From Mesorhizobium sp. (GTDB lineage: Bacteria > Pseudomonadota > Alphaproteobacteria > Rhizobiales > Rhizobiaceae), in contig NZ_JAEULZ010000039.1 of the NCBI RefSeq assembly GCF_016793485.1, positions 42,363 to 106,362 of the forward strand: a stretch of DNA of 64,000 nucleotides. The letters are read 5' to 3'. The notes under the pieces were generated by a model, which was given only the letters and a program-made list of their open reading frames with translations, did no database searches and had not been told where the DNA came from. The position numbers and the translations under genes were made by a program. Position 1 is the first letter of the stretch, and every line of letters begins with the position of its first letter. This document shows positions 49,505-57,753 of this stretch, piece by piece.

Positions 49505-50087
49505 GCGGGCTGCACGGCAGGGGCGGCCGAGCAAGGCTTGCATACGCCGTCCTAGTCGTTTGTTGGCGAGACGATGCCATAGAGCGCCTCTCGACTAGAC
49601 GTGAGCAGCCCACATCGAAGCCCGCCGGGAACACAAGCCAATCGGCGAAGCTGCTCCTCAACTCCACAATGGTGGATCCCTGAGACGTCTTTCGTCTACG
49701 CGGCCGGGCGACGATCCCACTTTCGTCCGCCGGACGCCGATACGGAATGTTGCGCTAAACGTGCCGGTCCATTGGGGAAGGCGACGGGTCGAGCCACGTT
49801 CTCCTCGATACACCTCTGTCTGATCGAGCACTCCAAGCGGCCTCTTCGATGGGCTGATCTGGCCGAAGGCCGGCTGCGCCTCGACCGCCTATGCCGCAAT
49901 GGCGCCGATCGACTTTCTTCCCCTGCCGGCTTCGCCGGCATTCCTCGCGAAACAACAAAGTCGCCTGGCTGCCATCCTCCGCTGCGCTTCGGCCTGCAAG
50001 CAGGTGCGGCGCCGATCGCCTCCGGCCAACCGATCGCCATCGAGGCCGCATGGTGCGGGCTCGAAACAGAGATCAAGGAGAACTACC
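49505..50087. other. 583-base region without a supported gene
   Basis: It contains an inverted repeat CTAGTCG/CGACTAG (49552-49558 and 49592-49598) and a strong hairpin TGCCGGC-TTC-GCCGGCA (49924-49940). An ATG at 49899 is in frame with the DUF736 gene but would add a Pro/Arg/Ser-rich tail unlike that family. Long leaders of this kind may hold promoters, an origin of transfer or a small RNA; none was identified. Confidence 0.4.
49924..49940. repeat. Hairpin in the DUF736 leader
   Basis: TGCCGGC-TTC-GCCGGCA, a perfect 7-bp stem with a three-base loop and no T run. Possible RNA structure in the leader of the DUF736 gene. Confidence 0.4.
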
Positions 50088-50411
50088 ATGGCGACCATCG
50101 GCACCTTCAAGAAGACCGGCAACGAGTTCAGCGGCCAAATCGTCACCCTCAGTGTCCAGGCGAAGAACGTCCGCATCGTTCCCGAGGCCAACCGCTCCGG
50201 CGAGAACGCCCCCAGCCACCGCGTCTTCGTGGGCCGCGTCGAGATCGGCGCCGCCTGGGCCAAGCGCTCCAACGAGGGCCGCGATTATCTGGGCCTCAAG
50301 CTCGACGACCCGAGCTTTACCGCCCCGATCTACGCCAACCTCTTCGACGACGAGGACGGCGAGGGCTACAGCCTGATTTGGTCTCGTCCCAACGGCCGCC
50401 GCGCCGACTAA
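50088..50411 (+). CDS. DUF736 protein, copy 1
   Basis: 107 residues. The DUF736 pattern is clear: MATIGTFKKTGNEFSGQIVTLSVQAKNVRIVP, GAAWAKRSNEGRDYLGLKLDDPSF, ANLFDDEDGEGYSLIWSRP. This short beta-rich family is abundant on rhizobial plasmids and ICEs; function unknown. GGAG lies 8 bases before the ATG. A second family member is at 54638. It lies just before the qseC switch. Confidence 0.88.
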   Translation: MATIGTFKKTGNEFSGQIVTLSVQAKNVRIVPEANRSGENAPSHRVFVGRVEIGAAWAKRSNEGRDYLGLKLDDPSFTAPIYANLFDDEDGEGYSLIWSRPNGRRAD

Positions 50412-50632
50412 CCGCCAGCGACGCCCCGCCCGATCCTCGGGCGGGGCAGTCCTTCAAGGCCCCGCCAAGGCACGCACGCGAAACCACCTCGAGGCTGGCC
50501 CGAACGGGCTGGCCTTCCGGCTTTGCACCTTGTCGCTTTTCCGGATCGCCGGTTGGCCAACCCTACGCGTTTCCGCAGGTCCGGTTGGTCGGATCGGGAC
50601 GCGAGCTGAATTGTAACGCGACTCGCGTAGAG

Positions 50633-50860
50633 TCATGTTTCAGTGACTTCCACCGTCTCATCGAGGAGGTCGGCGGGTTTCACGTTCAACGCTTCCGCCA
50701 AATGCCACATCGTCAACAGCGTGACATTTTGCTGGCCCCGCTCCATGCCGCTCACATAGGCGCGGTCCACACCCATTTTCACGGCGACCGCTTCCTGGCT
50801 CAGACCGGCAGCGACGCGATACCTCCTGACGTTGGCTCCAAAGATTCTGCGAATGTCCAT
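50633..50860 (-). CDS. qseC: QseC-like XRE-family repressor
   Basis: 75 residues, one HTH_XRE domain: IFGANVRRYRVAAGLSQEAVAVKMGVDRAYVSGMERGQQN. It is transcribed divergently from a qseM-like DUF2285 gene. In ICEMlSymR7A the same arrangement holds QseC, a repressor that controls its own gene and qseM. An inverted repeat between the two genes (50881-50911) could be its operator. A TTG at 50878 lies about 7 bases after the leftward -10 box, so a leaderless message is possible. The assignment rests on arrangement and size. Confidence 0.75.
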   Translation of the reverse strand: MDIRRIFGANVRRYRVAAGLSQEAVAVKMGVDRAYVSGMERGQQNVTLLTMWHLAEALNVKPADLLDETVEVTET

Positions 50861-50880
50861 CCGCAGGATAGGAGACAATA

Positions 50881-50911
50881 GTGCATTATATCGCTACGTG
50901 TTATAATACAC
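50881..50911. promoter_or_regulatory. Probable QseC operator with overlapping divergent -10 boxes
   Basis: GTGCATTATA and TATAATACAC are 10-bp inverted arms (one mismatch) around an 11-base centre. Each arm holds a TATAAT hexamer pointing outward: leftward for qseC (ATTATA on plus, 50885-50890), rightward for qseM (50902-50907). The two promoters overlap, so their use may exclude each other. Confidence 0.65.
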
Positions 50912-51034
50912 GGCCGCGTCGGCTGAGCGTGATGCCGCCAGCGGGCTGCCGTGATGCGTGAAAAGCATCGGGAAATTTCACTTGTCGGTCTGGTGTGCCT
51001 TGGCGGAGCCGATACGATCAATTAACCAAGACAG

Positions 51035-51310
51035 ATGGACGCGCCGATGATCACGATGGACTTCCTGGATCGTCCGCCCGAGAGCAACCGTCTCACGGCT
51101 TACGATGAAAGCCATCTCGCCGCCTACATCCGGTTGCTGGACGCCGACGCGGAAGGGGCCGATTGGCGTGAGGCGGTGCAAATCATCTTCGGATTCGACC
51201 CCGACGATGACCCCGACCGCGCTCGCGTTATTCATCAAAGCCATCTCGCCCGCGCCCGCTGGATGACCACGACGGGCTATCGCGAGCTCCTCCGTCCCCG
51301 CGTGTCCTAG
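51035..51310 (+). CDS. qseM: QseM-like antiactivator (DUF2285)
   Basis: 91 residues from 51035, with other ATGs at 51047 and 51056. The core LTAYDESHLAAYIRLLDADAEGADWREAVQIIFGFDP, then SHLARARWMTTTGYRELL, follows the short DUF2285 form of QseM. In ICEMlSymR7A, QseM binds and blocks both TraR and the activator FseA. The gene is divergent from the XRE repressor and 126 bases before fseA, so the whole control switch lies together. No strong ribosome site is seen. Confidence 0.75.
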   Translation: MDAPMITMDFLDRPPESNRLTAYDESHLAAYIRLLDADAEGADWREAVQIIFGFDPDDDPDRARVIHQSHLARARWMTTTGYRELLRPRVS

Positions 51311-51436
51311 AGCGGGACACTCCTCCCGGTTGTGCAAGGCATCGCGCCCCGCAGTTTTGGGGACTTCCGCCGAGCCTCGTCGGCGGCGAGGCTTAACGCG
51401 CAGGGGGCCACTCAGAGCGCGGACGAGGAGACGCGT

Positions 51437-52217
51437 ATGGCCGAGCCGCCGGATTGGCGATTGCAGACAACCGAACGCGCGCTGAACCGCTTGGAACGGC
51501 AAGGGTTCGCGTGGGAGTTTCTGCGCCGCAATCCCGACTATCGCAGCGACTATGACCGCCTGCGCGGCACCCCGGCCAGCCGCGAGAGCGCTTCATTGCC
51601 GCATAGGAGCGCCACCCCGCAATGGGGGTTGCGCTTTCCTGCTCGATCCCGACCGCTCCGCTAGCGAGACCGCGATCTTCTGGCGGCCAGAGCTTGTCGC
51701 CAGCGTCTTGCTGATTGAACCAGCGCCGGCCGTCTTTCTCGCCGCCAAGCGACTCGACCAGCTCGACCTAACTCACGCCACACTGCACGCGCAACCCGGA
51801 GGCGAAGGTGCGATCATTTTAGCCGATCCCGACGGCGATCATCATTTGGTCGTCGGCGCCATCGACCCGGCTCAACCGCTCGCCGTTCTGCTGCCGCTCG
51901 ACGACAACTTCCACATCCGCGCCGAAGCGGCATTGCGATTCCAACGCCGCCTATTTGGACGCGCCCCCGGTCCGCTACCGCGCGCGCTCACGCTCACACC
52001 GCGCCGCCGCCTGCGGCTGGTGCGCATGGTGCGTGCGCTCGATGGCCGATCCGCAGGCGCGACTTATCGCGAAATCGCCGGCGTGCTTTTCGACACGCCG
52101 CGGCAGTCCGCCACCGAATGGAAAACGTCGTCCATCCGCGCCCAGACAATCCGTTTGGTCAAGGATGCCGAGACGATGGTGCGCGGCGGCTATCTCCGCT
52201 TGCTGGCCGGCCGCTGA
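51437..52217 (+). CDS. fseA: FseA-like excision activator made by +1 ribosomal frameshift (DUF6499-DUF2285)
   Basis: Frame one runs 51437-51664 (MAEPPDWRLQ..., DUF6499-like, with GAGGAG upstream). Frame two ends at 52217 with DUF2285 (RLVRMVRALDGRSAGATYREIAGVLF, TIRLVKDAETMVRGGYLRLL). At 51635 frame one reads QWGLR-F with TTT followed by C. A +1 slip from TTT to TTC (51636-51638) leads into LLDPDRSASETAIFW. The fusion has about 259 residues. This is the arrangement known for msi172-msi171 of ICEMlSymR7A, where tRNA-Phe slips from UUU to UUC. FseA turns on rdfS; an rdfS-like gene follows here. Confidence 0.8.
51635..51638 (+). promoter_or_regulatory. Programmed +1 frameshift site of fseA
   Basis: TTTC after codons for GLR: frame one reads TTT (51635-51637), the shifted frame TTC (51636-51638) and then CTG. 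Without the slip, translation stops at 51664. Site, protein motif and direction match the frameshift described for ICEMlSymR7A fseA. Confidence 0.75.
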
Positions 52218-52370
52218 CTCCCTGCGGTCCCCATCGAACGAGGGGCACAAGGGGGGTACGCGCACAGAGGGGTCTCACTCCGTCATCCACCCTGACGCCG
52301 GTGGTTCGCCATCGTGGTCGCCGCTTCGCCACTGCACGCCGGCGGGGCAGCCGATCCACCGGAGGCCCCA

Positions 52371-52661
52371 ATGTCAGCAGCGCGACTCGACCCCCCGCCA
52401 CGCTATCTCCGCACATCCGAGGCGGCGCGCTTCCTCGGCCTATCCGGTCGCACGCTGGAGAAGCACCGCACCTACGGCACGGGACCGGTCTATCGCAAGC
52501 TCGGCGGACGCATTGTCTATGCCCTCGACGATCTTCAGGCTTGGGCGGATCGCGGCACACGGCAGTCGACATCAGATCCGGGCCACGGTGTTGTCCACCC
52601 TGCAAAACGACAGGCGACGCCCGCCGGGGGAATGCCCGTGCGACGCGGCGGCGCGTCATGA
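52371..52661 (+). CDS. rdfS: RdfS-like excisionase (AlpA/MerR-type helix-turn-helix)
   Basis: 96 residues. YLRTSEAARFLGLSGRTLEKHRTYGTGPVYRKLGGRIVYALDDLQAWAD is a single HTH_17-type domain as in recombination directionality factors. The C-terminal 30 residues are disordered. GGAGG lies 7 bases before the ATG, and the stop overlaps parA by ATGA. In ICEMlSymR7A, RdfS drives excision with the integrase and its gene is the FseA target. Its position just after fseA and before parA and traF supports this role. Confidence 0.82.
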   Translation: MSAARLDPPPRYLRTSEAARFLGLSGRTLEKHRTYGTGPVYRKLGGRIVYALDDLQAWADRGTRQSTSDPGHGVVHPAKRQATPAGGMPVRRGGAS

Positions 52662-53296
52662 TCGTCGCGCTCCTCAATCAGAAGGGTGGCGTCGGCAAGA
52701 CGACGCTCACGCTGCATGTCGCCGGCGAATGGGCGAGCAAGGGAAGGCGCGTCCTACTCATTGACGCGGACCCACAGGGCTCCGCGCTCGATTGGTCCCA
52801 GCAGCGGGCACGCGAAGGCCTGCCGCGACTCTTCGGTGTCATCGGCCTGGCGCGGGATACGCTTCACAGCGAAGCGCCGGAGCTGGCGCGAGACGCCGAT
52901 CATGTGGTGATCGACGGGCCACCGCGCGTCGCCAGCCTGATGCGGTCCGCGCTGCTTGCCGCCGACCTGGTACTGATCCCCGTGCAGCCATCGCCTTTCG
53001 ATGGCTGGGCGTCCGCGGAGATGCTCTCGCTGCTGGGCGAGGCGCGGATCTACCGCCCCCAGCTCGCCGCCCGCTTCGTGCTGAATCGCTGCGGAGCGCG
53101 AACCGTCATCGCGCGCGAGACGGCCGAGACGCTCGCCGATCACGATCCGCCGGTACTCACCAGCACCGTCGGCCAGCGCGTCACCTTCGCCGACGCGGCA
53201 CGCTCCGGCCGCCTGGTCTCCGAGATCAACGAACGCAGCCCCGCTGCGCGCGAGATCACCGCACTCTGCACTGAGGTCGGGAGGATCGCACCATGA
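52658..53296 (+). CDS. parA: ParA-family ATPase
   Basis: 212 residues, with the deviant Walker A KGGVGKTT near residues 9-16, DADPQGSALDW, and DHVVIDGPP as the Walker B region. Small ParA proteins move DNA or protein complexes; on ICEs they may help to position or maintain the excised circle or the relaxosome. It overlaps rdfS and the next gene by four bases each, so it is part of a tight transfer operon. Confidence 0.93.
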   Translation: MIVALLNQKGGVGKTTLTLHVAGEWASKGRRVLLIDADPQGSALDWSQQRAREGLPRLFGVIGLARDTLHSEAPELARDADHVVIDGPPRVASLMRSALLAADLVLIPVQPSPFDGWASAEMLSLLGEARIYRPQLAARFVLNRCGARTVIARETAETLADHDPPVLTSTVGQRVTFADAARSGRLVSEINERSPAAREITALCTEVGRIAP

Positions 53297-53547
53297 CGGA
53301 GCGGCCCCACAAACGCGCCTTCACTGCACGTCCAGCCGATCCAGAGAGCTGGGTGAAAGCCCCCAATCCGCGGCACCCGCGCGGCGGCGACACCGCCACC
53401 TTCACCGCGCGCCTCACCATCGACGTCACGCCCGACATGCGTGGCCAGATCAAGATCGCCGCGTTTCAGCGTGGGGTCACCGTCGCCGACATGCTGCGCG
53501 AGCTACTCGCCCGCGAGTTTCCCCCAACCGATGGAGCAACGCCATGA
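53293..53547 (+). CDS. Small ribbon-helix-helix-like protein after ParA
   Basis: 84 residues. A disordered start (about 1-35) is followed by TARLTIDVTPDMRGQIKIAAFQRGVTVADMLRELLAREF, the strand-helix-helix of a ribbon-helix-helix DNA-binding domain. It may be the partner of ParA (a ParG-like centromere protein) or a repressor of the operon. It overlaps both neighbours by ATGA. Confidence 0.7.
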   Translation: MTERPHKRAFTARPADPESWVKAPNPRHPRGGDTATFTARLTIDVTPDMRGQIKIAAFQRGVTVADMLRELLAREFPPTDGATP

Positions 53548-54050
53548 ACGGCGCAGCCGACTTGCGTCGCGCCGCGACGCCGAACGTCGCCGGCCTGACC
53601 CATGTCGAGCTGACCTGGATCGAGAAAAGGATCGAATATTGGATCCGGTTCGGACAGGAGGTCCACGAACAGATTCTCGACCGCCGCCGGCGCGTCGTCA
53701 GCTTCCCGCCCCACAGCGTTTTCGCGCTTGTCCGCTGGGCGTCCAACGACTTCGGAACGGTCCTCTCGCGCATCGACATCGTGCGCGCGGTTTCGCCGGG
53801 CGAACCCTATCAGACGTTGCCCTTCGTGCGCCCCGGCGGCGACATTCTGCTGAAGGCCGAGAGCTGGCGACACGTCGAGCGCGTCCTGCAGATCGTCGAC
53901 GCGATCGAGTCCAGCGGCATCAATCCCGCCGAGGTCTCGCCGCACCATTGGCGCCACGTTCATAACCGGCTCGTCGCCGGCCAGGAACCGCGCAACTACA
54001 CCGCGCAGCAGCACCGGGCCATCCTCTTGCGCCGAAGGGTCGAGCCATGA
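53544..54050 (+). CDS. DUF2840 protein
   Basis: 168 residues. LTHVELTWIEKRIEYWIRFG, VVSFPPHSVFALVRWASNDFGTVLSRIDI and the GINPAEVSPHHWRHVHNRL segment are typical of DUF2840, found only between parA and traF on rhizobial-type ICEs and plasmids. No function is known. It overlaps both neighbours by four bases, which implies a role tied to conjugation. Confidence 0.85.
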   Translation: MNGAADLRRAATPNVAGLTHVELTWIEKRIEYWIRFGQEVHEQILDRRRRVVSFPPHSVFALVRWASNDFGTVLSRIDIVRAVSPGEPYQTLPFVRPGGDILLKAESWRHVERVLQIVDAIESSGINPAEVSPHHWRHVHNRLVAGQEPRNYTAQQHRAILLRRRVEP

Positions 54051-54592
54051 CCCGCTTCGGCTACGTCATCACGACGTACTTCACCGTGATGCTGATCGGT
54101 GGCCTGTCCTTCATCCACATCACGCCCCGGCTGATCTGGAACGCGTCCGCCAGCACGCCGATCGGACTCTATTCGCTCGACCGGTCGCCACGCCTTCAAG
54201 TGACTGACCTCGTCGCCGTGGACGCCCCTGAGCCGCTCGCATCGTTCCTCGCCGAGCGTGGCTACGTGCCGCGCGGCGTCCCCCTCATGAAACGCGTCGC
54301 CGCCCTTCCCGGCCAGCAGGTCTGCCGCACCGGCGCACACGTCACCGTCGATGGCGTCGCGATGGGTGAAGCGCTGACGCGCGACCGTCTCGGCCGCCAT
54401 CTGCCCGTCTGGCAGGGCTGCCGGCGCATCGCCGACGGCGAGATCTTCCTCATGAACTGGTCCGTCGAGGACAGCCTCGACGGGCGCTACTTCGGTCCGA
54501 TTTCCACCCGCTCGATCATCGGCCGCGCAACGCCTGTGTGGACCGATGAAGACGGCGGCGGCCGCTTCCAATGGCGCGCCGCGACGCGGTGA
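54047..54592 (+). CDS. traF: TraF-like S26 signal peptidase for pilin
   Basis: 181 residues. An N-terminal membrane helix (about 8-27) is followed by the catalytic Ser in NASASTPIGLY (near residue 36) and the Lys of MKRVAALPG (near 82), then NWSVEDSLDGRYFGPI. TraF matures and cyclises TrbC pilin in the periplasm. TrbC is present at 61.3 kb. The gene is coupled to DUF2840 by a 4-base overlap. Confidence 0.92.
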   Translation: MTRFGYVITTYFTVMLIGGLSFIHITPRLIWNASASTPIGLYSLDRSPRLQVTDLVAVDAPEPLASFLAERGYVPRGVPLMKRVAALPGQQVCRTGAHVTVDGVAMGEALTRDRLGRHLPVWQGCRRIADGEIFLMNWSVEDSLDGRYFGPISTRSIIGRATPVWTDEDGGGRFQWRAATR

Positions 54593-54637
54593 ACGACGCG
54601 CCTATCCGACCTCACCGCACAGCAAAGGAGTCTTCCC

Positions 54638-54973
54638 ATGCCGCAGATCGGCGAATTCACCCGCACGAAGAACGGCTACGCCGGCCACATCCGCACGCTC
54701 TCGCTCGACGCCGAAATCGTGCTCGTCCCCGCCGAGCACACCGACGCTGAGAACGCGCCGGACTACCGTGTTCACCACGGCAGCGATGACGGCCCCGAGA
54801 TCGGCGCCGGATGGAAACGCACCGGTGAGAAAGCCGGCGACTACGTCTCCCTGCAGATCGACGATCCCACCTTGGCCCAGCCAATCCGCGCCAATCTGTT
54901 CCAATCGGCCGAAGACAAATCCGCCTGGAATCTGCACTGGAACCGCCCGCCCAAGCGCGGCGAGCGGGACTGA
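54638..54973 (+). CDS. DUF736 protein, copy 2
   Basis: 111 residues with the DUF736 pattern: MPQIGEFTRTKNGYAGHIRTLSLDAEIVLVP, GAGWKRTGEKAGDYVSLQIDDPTL, ANLFQSAEDKSAWNLHWNRP. It is a clear paralogue of the protein at 50088. AAGGAG precedes the ATG. It lies between traF and the lytic transglycosylase gene, which starts 3 bases after its stop, so it belongs to the transfer operon. Function unknown. Confidence 0.88.
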   Translation: MPQIGEFTRTKNGYAGHIRTLSLDAEIVLVPAEHTDAENAPDYRVHHGSDDGPEIGAGWKRTGEKAGDYVSLQIDDPTLAQPIRANLFQSAEDKSAWNLHWNRPPKRGERD

Positions 54974-54976
54974 ACG

Positions 54977-55738
54977 ATGTCCGGCCCGCGCCATCAAGCT
55001 GTCGTCGGGCGGCCAAGCGCCGTCCGACTGACATGCCTCCTTCTCCTTTCCGGCCTGCTGCTCGCCGTGCCGTTTAACGCCACAGCGAGCGCGCAGAACC
55101 CACCGGGCACGCGGACGGCGACGGCCCATCCGTTCGCCGCCTACATTGAAGAGGCCGCACGGCGCTTCCGCATCCCGGCCGCGTGGATTCGCGCCGTCAT
55201 GCGCGCGGAAAGCGCCGGCGATGTGCGCGCGATCTCCTCTGCCGGGGCGATGGGCTTGATGCAGATCATGCCTGCTACCTGGGCGGAGCTGCGCGTCCGC
55301 CATGGTCTCGGGCGAAACCCATACGATCCGCGCGACAATATATTGGCTGGCGCAGCTTACTTGCGCGAGATGCATGATCGCTACGGTTCGCCGGGGTTTC
55401 TTGCAGCCTACAATGCGGGGCCAGGGCGCTACGAAGAATATCTCGCGGGCCGCCCGTTGCCGGCCGAGACCCGCGCCTATGTGGCCGCATTGATCCCTTC
55501 CTTCGGCGGCGGTGACCTGCCGGGTGCAACCACCGTCGCCGCGGCTGATCCTCGCGCCTGGACTCGCGCGCCGCTGTTCATCACGCGCGCCAACAACGTG
55601 ACCAGCGTCGATCCAGCGCAGGCGGAAAGCACTCCGGACGACGCTCTGGCAGCAACTCGGGCGCGCGAGACTTCCGCGATCGTCCCGCAATCCTCGGGCC
55701 TGTTCGTGGCGCGCTCGGATGGCGGAGGCCCGCGATGA
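54977..55738 (+). CDS. VirB1-like lytic transglycosylase
   Basis: 253 residues. A signal helix (about 17-38) is followed by the SLT domain with the catalytic Glu in VMRAESAGDVRAISSAGAMG (Glu 78) and LMQIMPATW, then YNAGPGRY. It would open peptidoglycan for the conjugation channel. The C-terminal 80 residues are low in complexity. The gene follows DUF736 by 3 bases and precedes the relaxase by about 245 bases. Confidence 0.9.
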   Translation: MSGPRHQAVVGRPSAVRLTCLLLLSGLLLAVPFNATASAQNPPGTRTATAHPFAAYIEEAARRFRIPAAWIRAVMRAESAGDVRAISSAGAMGLMQIMPATWAELRVRHGLGRNPYDPRDNILAGAAYLREMHDRYGSPGFLAAYNAGPGRYEEYLAGRPLPAETRAYVAALIPSFGGGDLPGATTVAAADPRAWTRAPLFITRANNVTSVDPAQAESTPDDALAATRARETSAIVPQSSGLFVARSDGGGPR

Positions 55739-55811
55739 CGGCGCTTCGTTCGGATCGCGGTCTGGCGGGCTCCAGCGCATCATGGAGTGCGTGGAGGGGG
55801 AAGCAGGACAA

Positions 55812-55873
55812 CACAACCGCACGATGGCAGGATAAAGGGGCGCGATGTGCGCCTCGGTTCGGTTGTGCTTTTT
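55812..55873. other. Hairpin region before the relaxase gene, candidate oriT or terminator
   Basis: CACAACCG (55812-55819) pairs with CGGTTGTG (55860-55867); inside it is GGCGC-GATGT-GCGCC (55839-55853). TTTTT follows at 55869. The T run suits a terminator; the place just before the relaxase gene and the nested repeats suit an origin of transfer. The sequence alone does not decide. Confidence 0.45.
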
Positions 55874-55982
55874 CAATGGCTTACGCTGCGAATTCGCGAG
55901 GTGCGCCTGTTCGGCGCAGCCTGCGGCTCCGGCGATTTCATAAGCAAATCAGCGCTATCGCGCGATGTGCGGTCTTGCCGCC

Positions 55983-57722
55983 ATGAGCGACGACAACGAT
56001 TTCCGCGTCCGGCCAGGCCGCATCCGATCGACCAGCGCGCAGCGCGCGAGGCCGTTCATCGCCCAAGCCTTGGCCGCCGCCCAGCGCGCCGGCGGCTCGG
56101 TCTCCCGCAAGGGGACGATCGGCCCGAACCACCGCTCCCGGTTCGGCCGGGGCCAGCGCGCATCAGTGCAGGCCAATCGGTTCATCACGTCCCGCTCGCG
56201 CGGCGCCGTCGTCAAGGCGCGTGTCGTCCGTCACGGCGGACGGAGCGCGCCGCTCGCGACCCACCTGAACTATCTGGGCCGCGAGGGCGTCACCCGGGAC
56301 GGAGAGAAGGCCCGGCTGTTCGGGCCTGGCGCCGATGACGCTGATCCGAAGGCGTTCGCGGAACGGTGCGAGGATGACCGGCATCATTTCCGGTTCATCG
56401 TCTCGCCGGACGACGCCGTGGAGATGTCAGACCTCAAGACCTTCGCCCGCGATTTGGTCGGCCAGATGGAGAAGGACCTCGGCACCAAGCTCGAATGGGT
56501 CGCCGTCGATCACTGGAATACCGAACATCCGCACGTCCATTTAATTGTGCGTGGCGTGCGCGAGGATGGCGAAAACCTCGTCATCTCCCGCGACTATATC
56601 AAGGAAGGCATGCGTGATCGGGCGCGGGATCTGATCACGCAGGAATTGGGGCCGCGCACGGATCACGAGATCCGTCGCACCCTGGAACGTCAGATCGACA
56701 CCGAGCGCTGGACCAACCTCGATCGGCAGCTCGCACGCGACGGCTATCGCACCGGCGTCATCGACCTCGCGCCACATCCCAACCGCCAGCCCGACGAATT
56801 TCATGCGCTCAAGGTCGGGCGCCTTCGCAAACTGGAATCGCTCGGGCTTGCCGACCAGGTCGGCCCCGGCCAGTGGACTGTTTCCGAAAATGCCGAGACG
56901 ACGCTGCGCGAGCTCGGCGAACGCGGCGACATCATCAAGCGCATCCATCGCGGCCTTTCAGAACACAGCATCGAACGCGGCGCGTCCAACTATGTGCTCG
57001 CCGGGGAAAGTCTGGACGATCCTGTGGTCGGCCGGCTGGTCGCCCGCGGTCTCGACGATGAGCTGAAGGGTACAGCCTATGCCGTGGTCGACGGCATGGA
57101 CGGCCGCACCCATCACATCAAGCTGCCCGATCTCGACGCCGCCGGCGATAGCGCGCCCGGCTCAATCGTCGAGCTGCGCAGGTTCGACGACGCGAAGGGG
57201 CAGCGTCGCGTCGCGATGGCGGTCCGATCAGACCTCACCATCGAGCAGCAGATCACCGCGACCGGCGCCACTTGGCTTGATCGACAGGCGATCGCCCGCG
57301 AGCCGGTTGCGCTCGGTGGCGGGGGCTTCGGCGCGGAGGTGCGCGACGCCCTGGACCGGCGCGCCGAACACCTGATTGGGCGAGGTCTGGCCGAACGTCA
57401 GAACCGCGGCGTCAGCTTCAGCCGCAACCTGATCGAGACGCTCCGCCGGCGCGAGTTGGACGCCGTGGGCGCCAAGATCGCGGCAGAGAGCGGCCGCCCA
57501 TTCAATAAGGCCGCGGCGGGGGAATACGTCGCTGGCGCCTACCAGCGGCGCATCGCGCTCGCCTCCGGCCGCTTCGCGATGATCGATGACGGCCTCGGCT
57601 TCCAGCTCGTGCCCTGGTCGCCCTCACTCGAAAAGAAACTCGGCCGGCATGTCTCCGGTCTCGCGCGCAGCGATGGCGGCATCGACTGGAGCTTCGGCCG
57701 CAAGCGGAGGCTGGGCCTGTGA
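55983..57722 (+). CDS. rlxS: RlxS-like relaxase (DUF3363)
   Basis: 579 residues. The histidine motif HPHVHLIVRG (His 182, 184 and 186) is the metal site of a HUH relaxase. The N-terminal VRPGRIRSTSAQRARPFIAQALAAA and the DUF3363 region after residue 250 match the relaxases of ICEMlSym-type elements. It would nick oriT and lead the strand into the recipient. The ATG at 55983 fits the family start; ATG 55965 is also in frame. TraG follows after 31 bases. Confidence 0.9.
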   Translation: MSDDNDFRVRPGRIRSTSAQRARPFIAQALAAAQRAGGSVSRKGTIGPNHRSRFGRGQRASVQANRFITSRSRGAVVKARVVRHGGRSAPLATHLNYLGREGVTRDGEKARLFGPGADDADPKAFAERCEDDRHHFRFIVSPDDAVEMSDLKTFARDLVGQMEKDLGTKLEWVAVDHWNTEHPHVHLIVRGVREDGENLVISRDYIKEGMRDRARDLITQELGPRTDHEIRRTLERQIDTERWTNLDRQLARDGYRTGVIDLAPHPNRQPDEFHALKVGRLRKLESLGLADQVGPGQWTVSENAETTLRELGERGDIIKRIHRGLSEHSIERGASNYVLAGESLDDPVVGRLVARGLDDELKGTAYAVVDGMDGRTHHIKLPDLDAAGDSAPGSIVELRRFDDAKGQRRVAMAVRSDLTIEQQITATGATWLDRQAIAREPVALGGGGFGAEVRDALDRRAEHLIGRGLAERQNRGVSFSRNLIETLRRRELDAVGAKIAAESGRPFNKAAAGEYVAGAYQRRIALASGRFAMIDDGLGFQLVPWSPSLEKKLGRHVSGLARSDGGIDWSFGRKRRLGL

Positions 57723-57753
57723 ACAGCGCGCCTCATCAAGAAAGGACTCCACT

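Noticed and set aside
49899-50087. In-frame 63-residue extension of the DUF736 protein
   Set aside because: Homologues start at MATIGTF, a ribosome site precedes that ATG, and the extension is Pro/Arg/Ser-rich.
51552-51664. Frameshift between the two halves of the DUF2285 protein taken as a sequencing error in a G run
   Set aside because: The TTTC slip site, the GLRF motif and the +1 direction match the programmed frameshift of fseA, and the neighbours are the same control genes.
55735-55986. Plus-strand frame of 83 residues between the transglycosylase and relaxase genes
   Set aside because: It overlaps the previous stop by ATGA, but the protein has no domain, odd composition and lies over the nested hairpins; not called as a gene.
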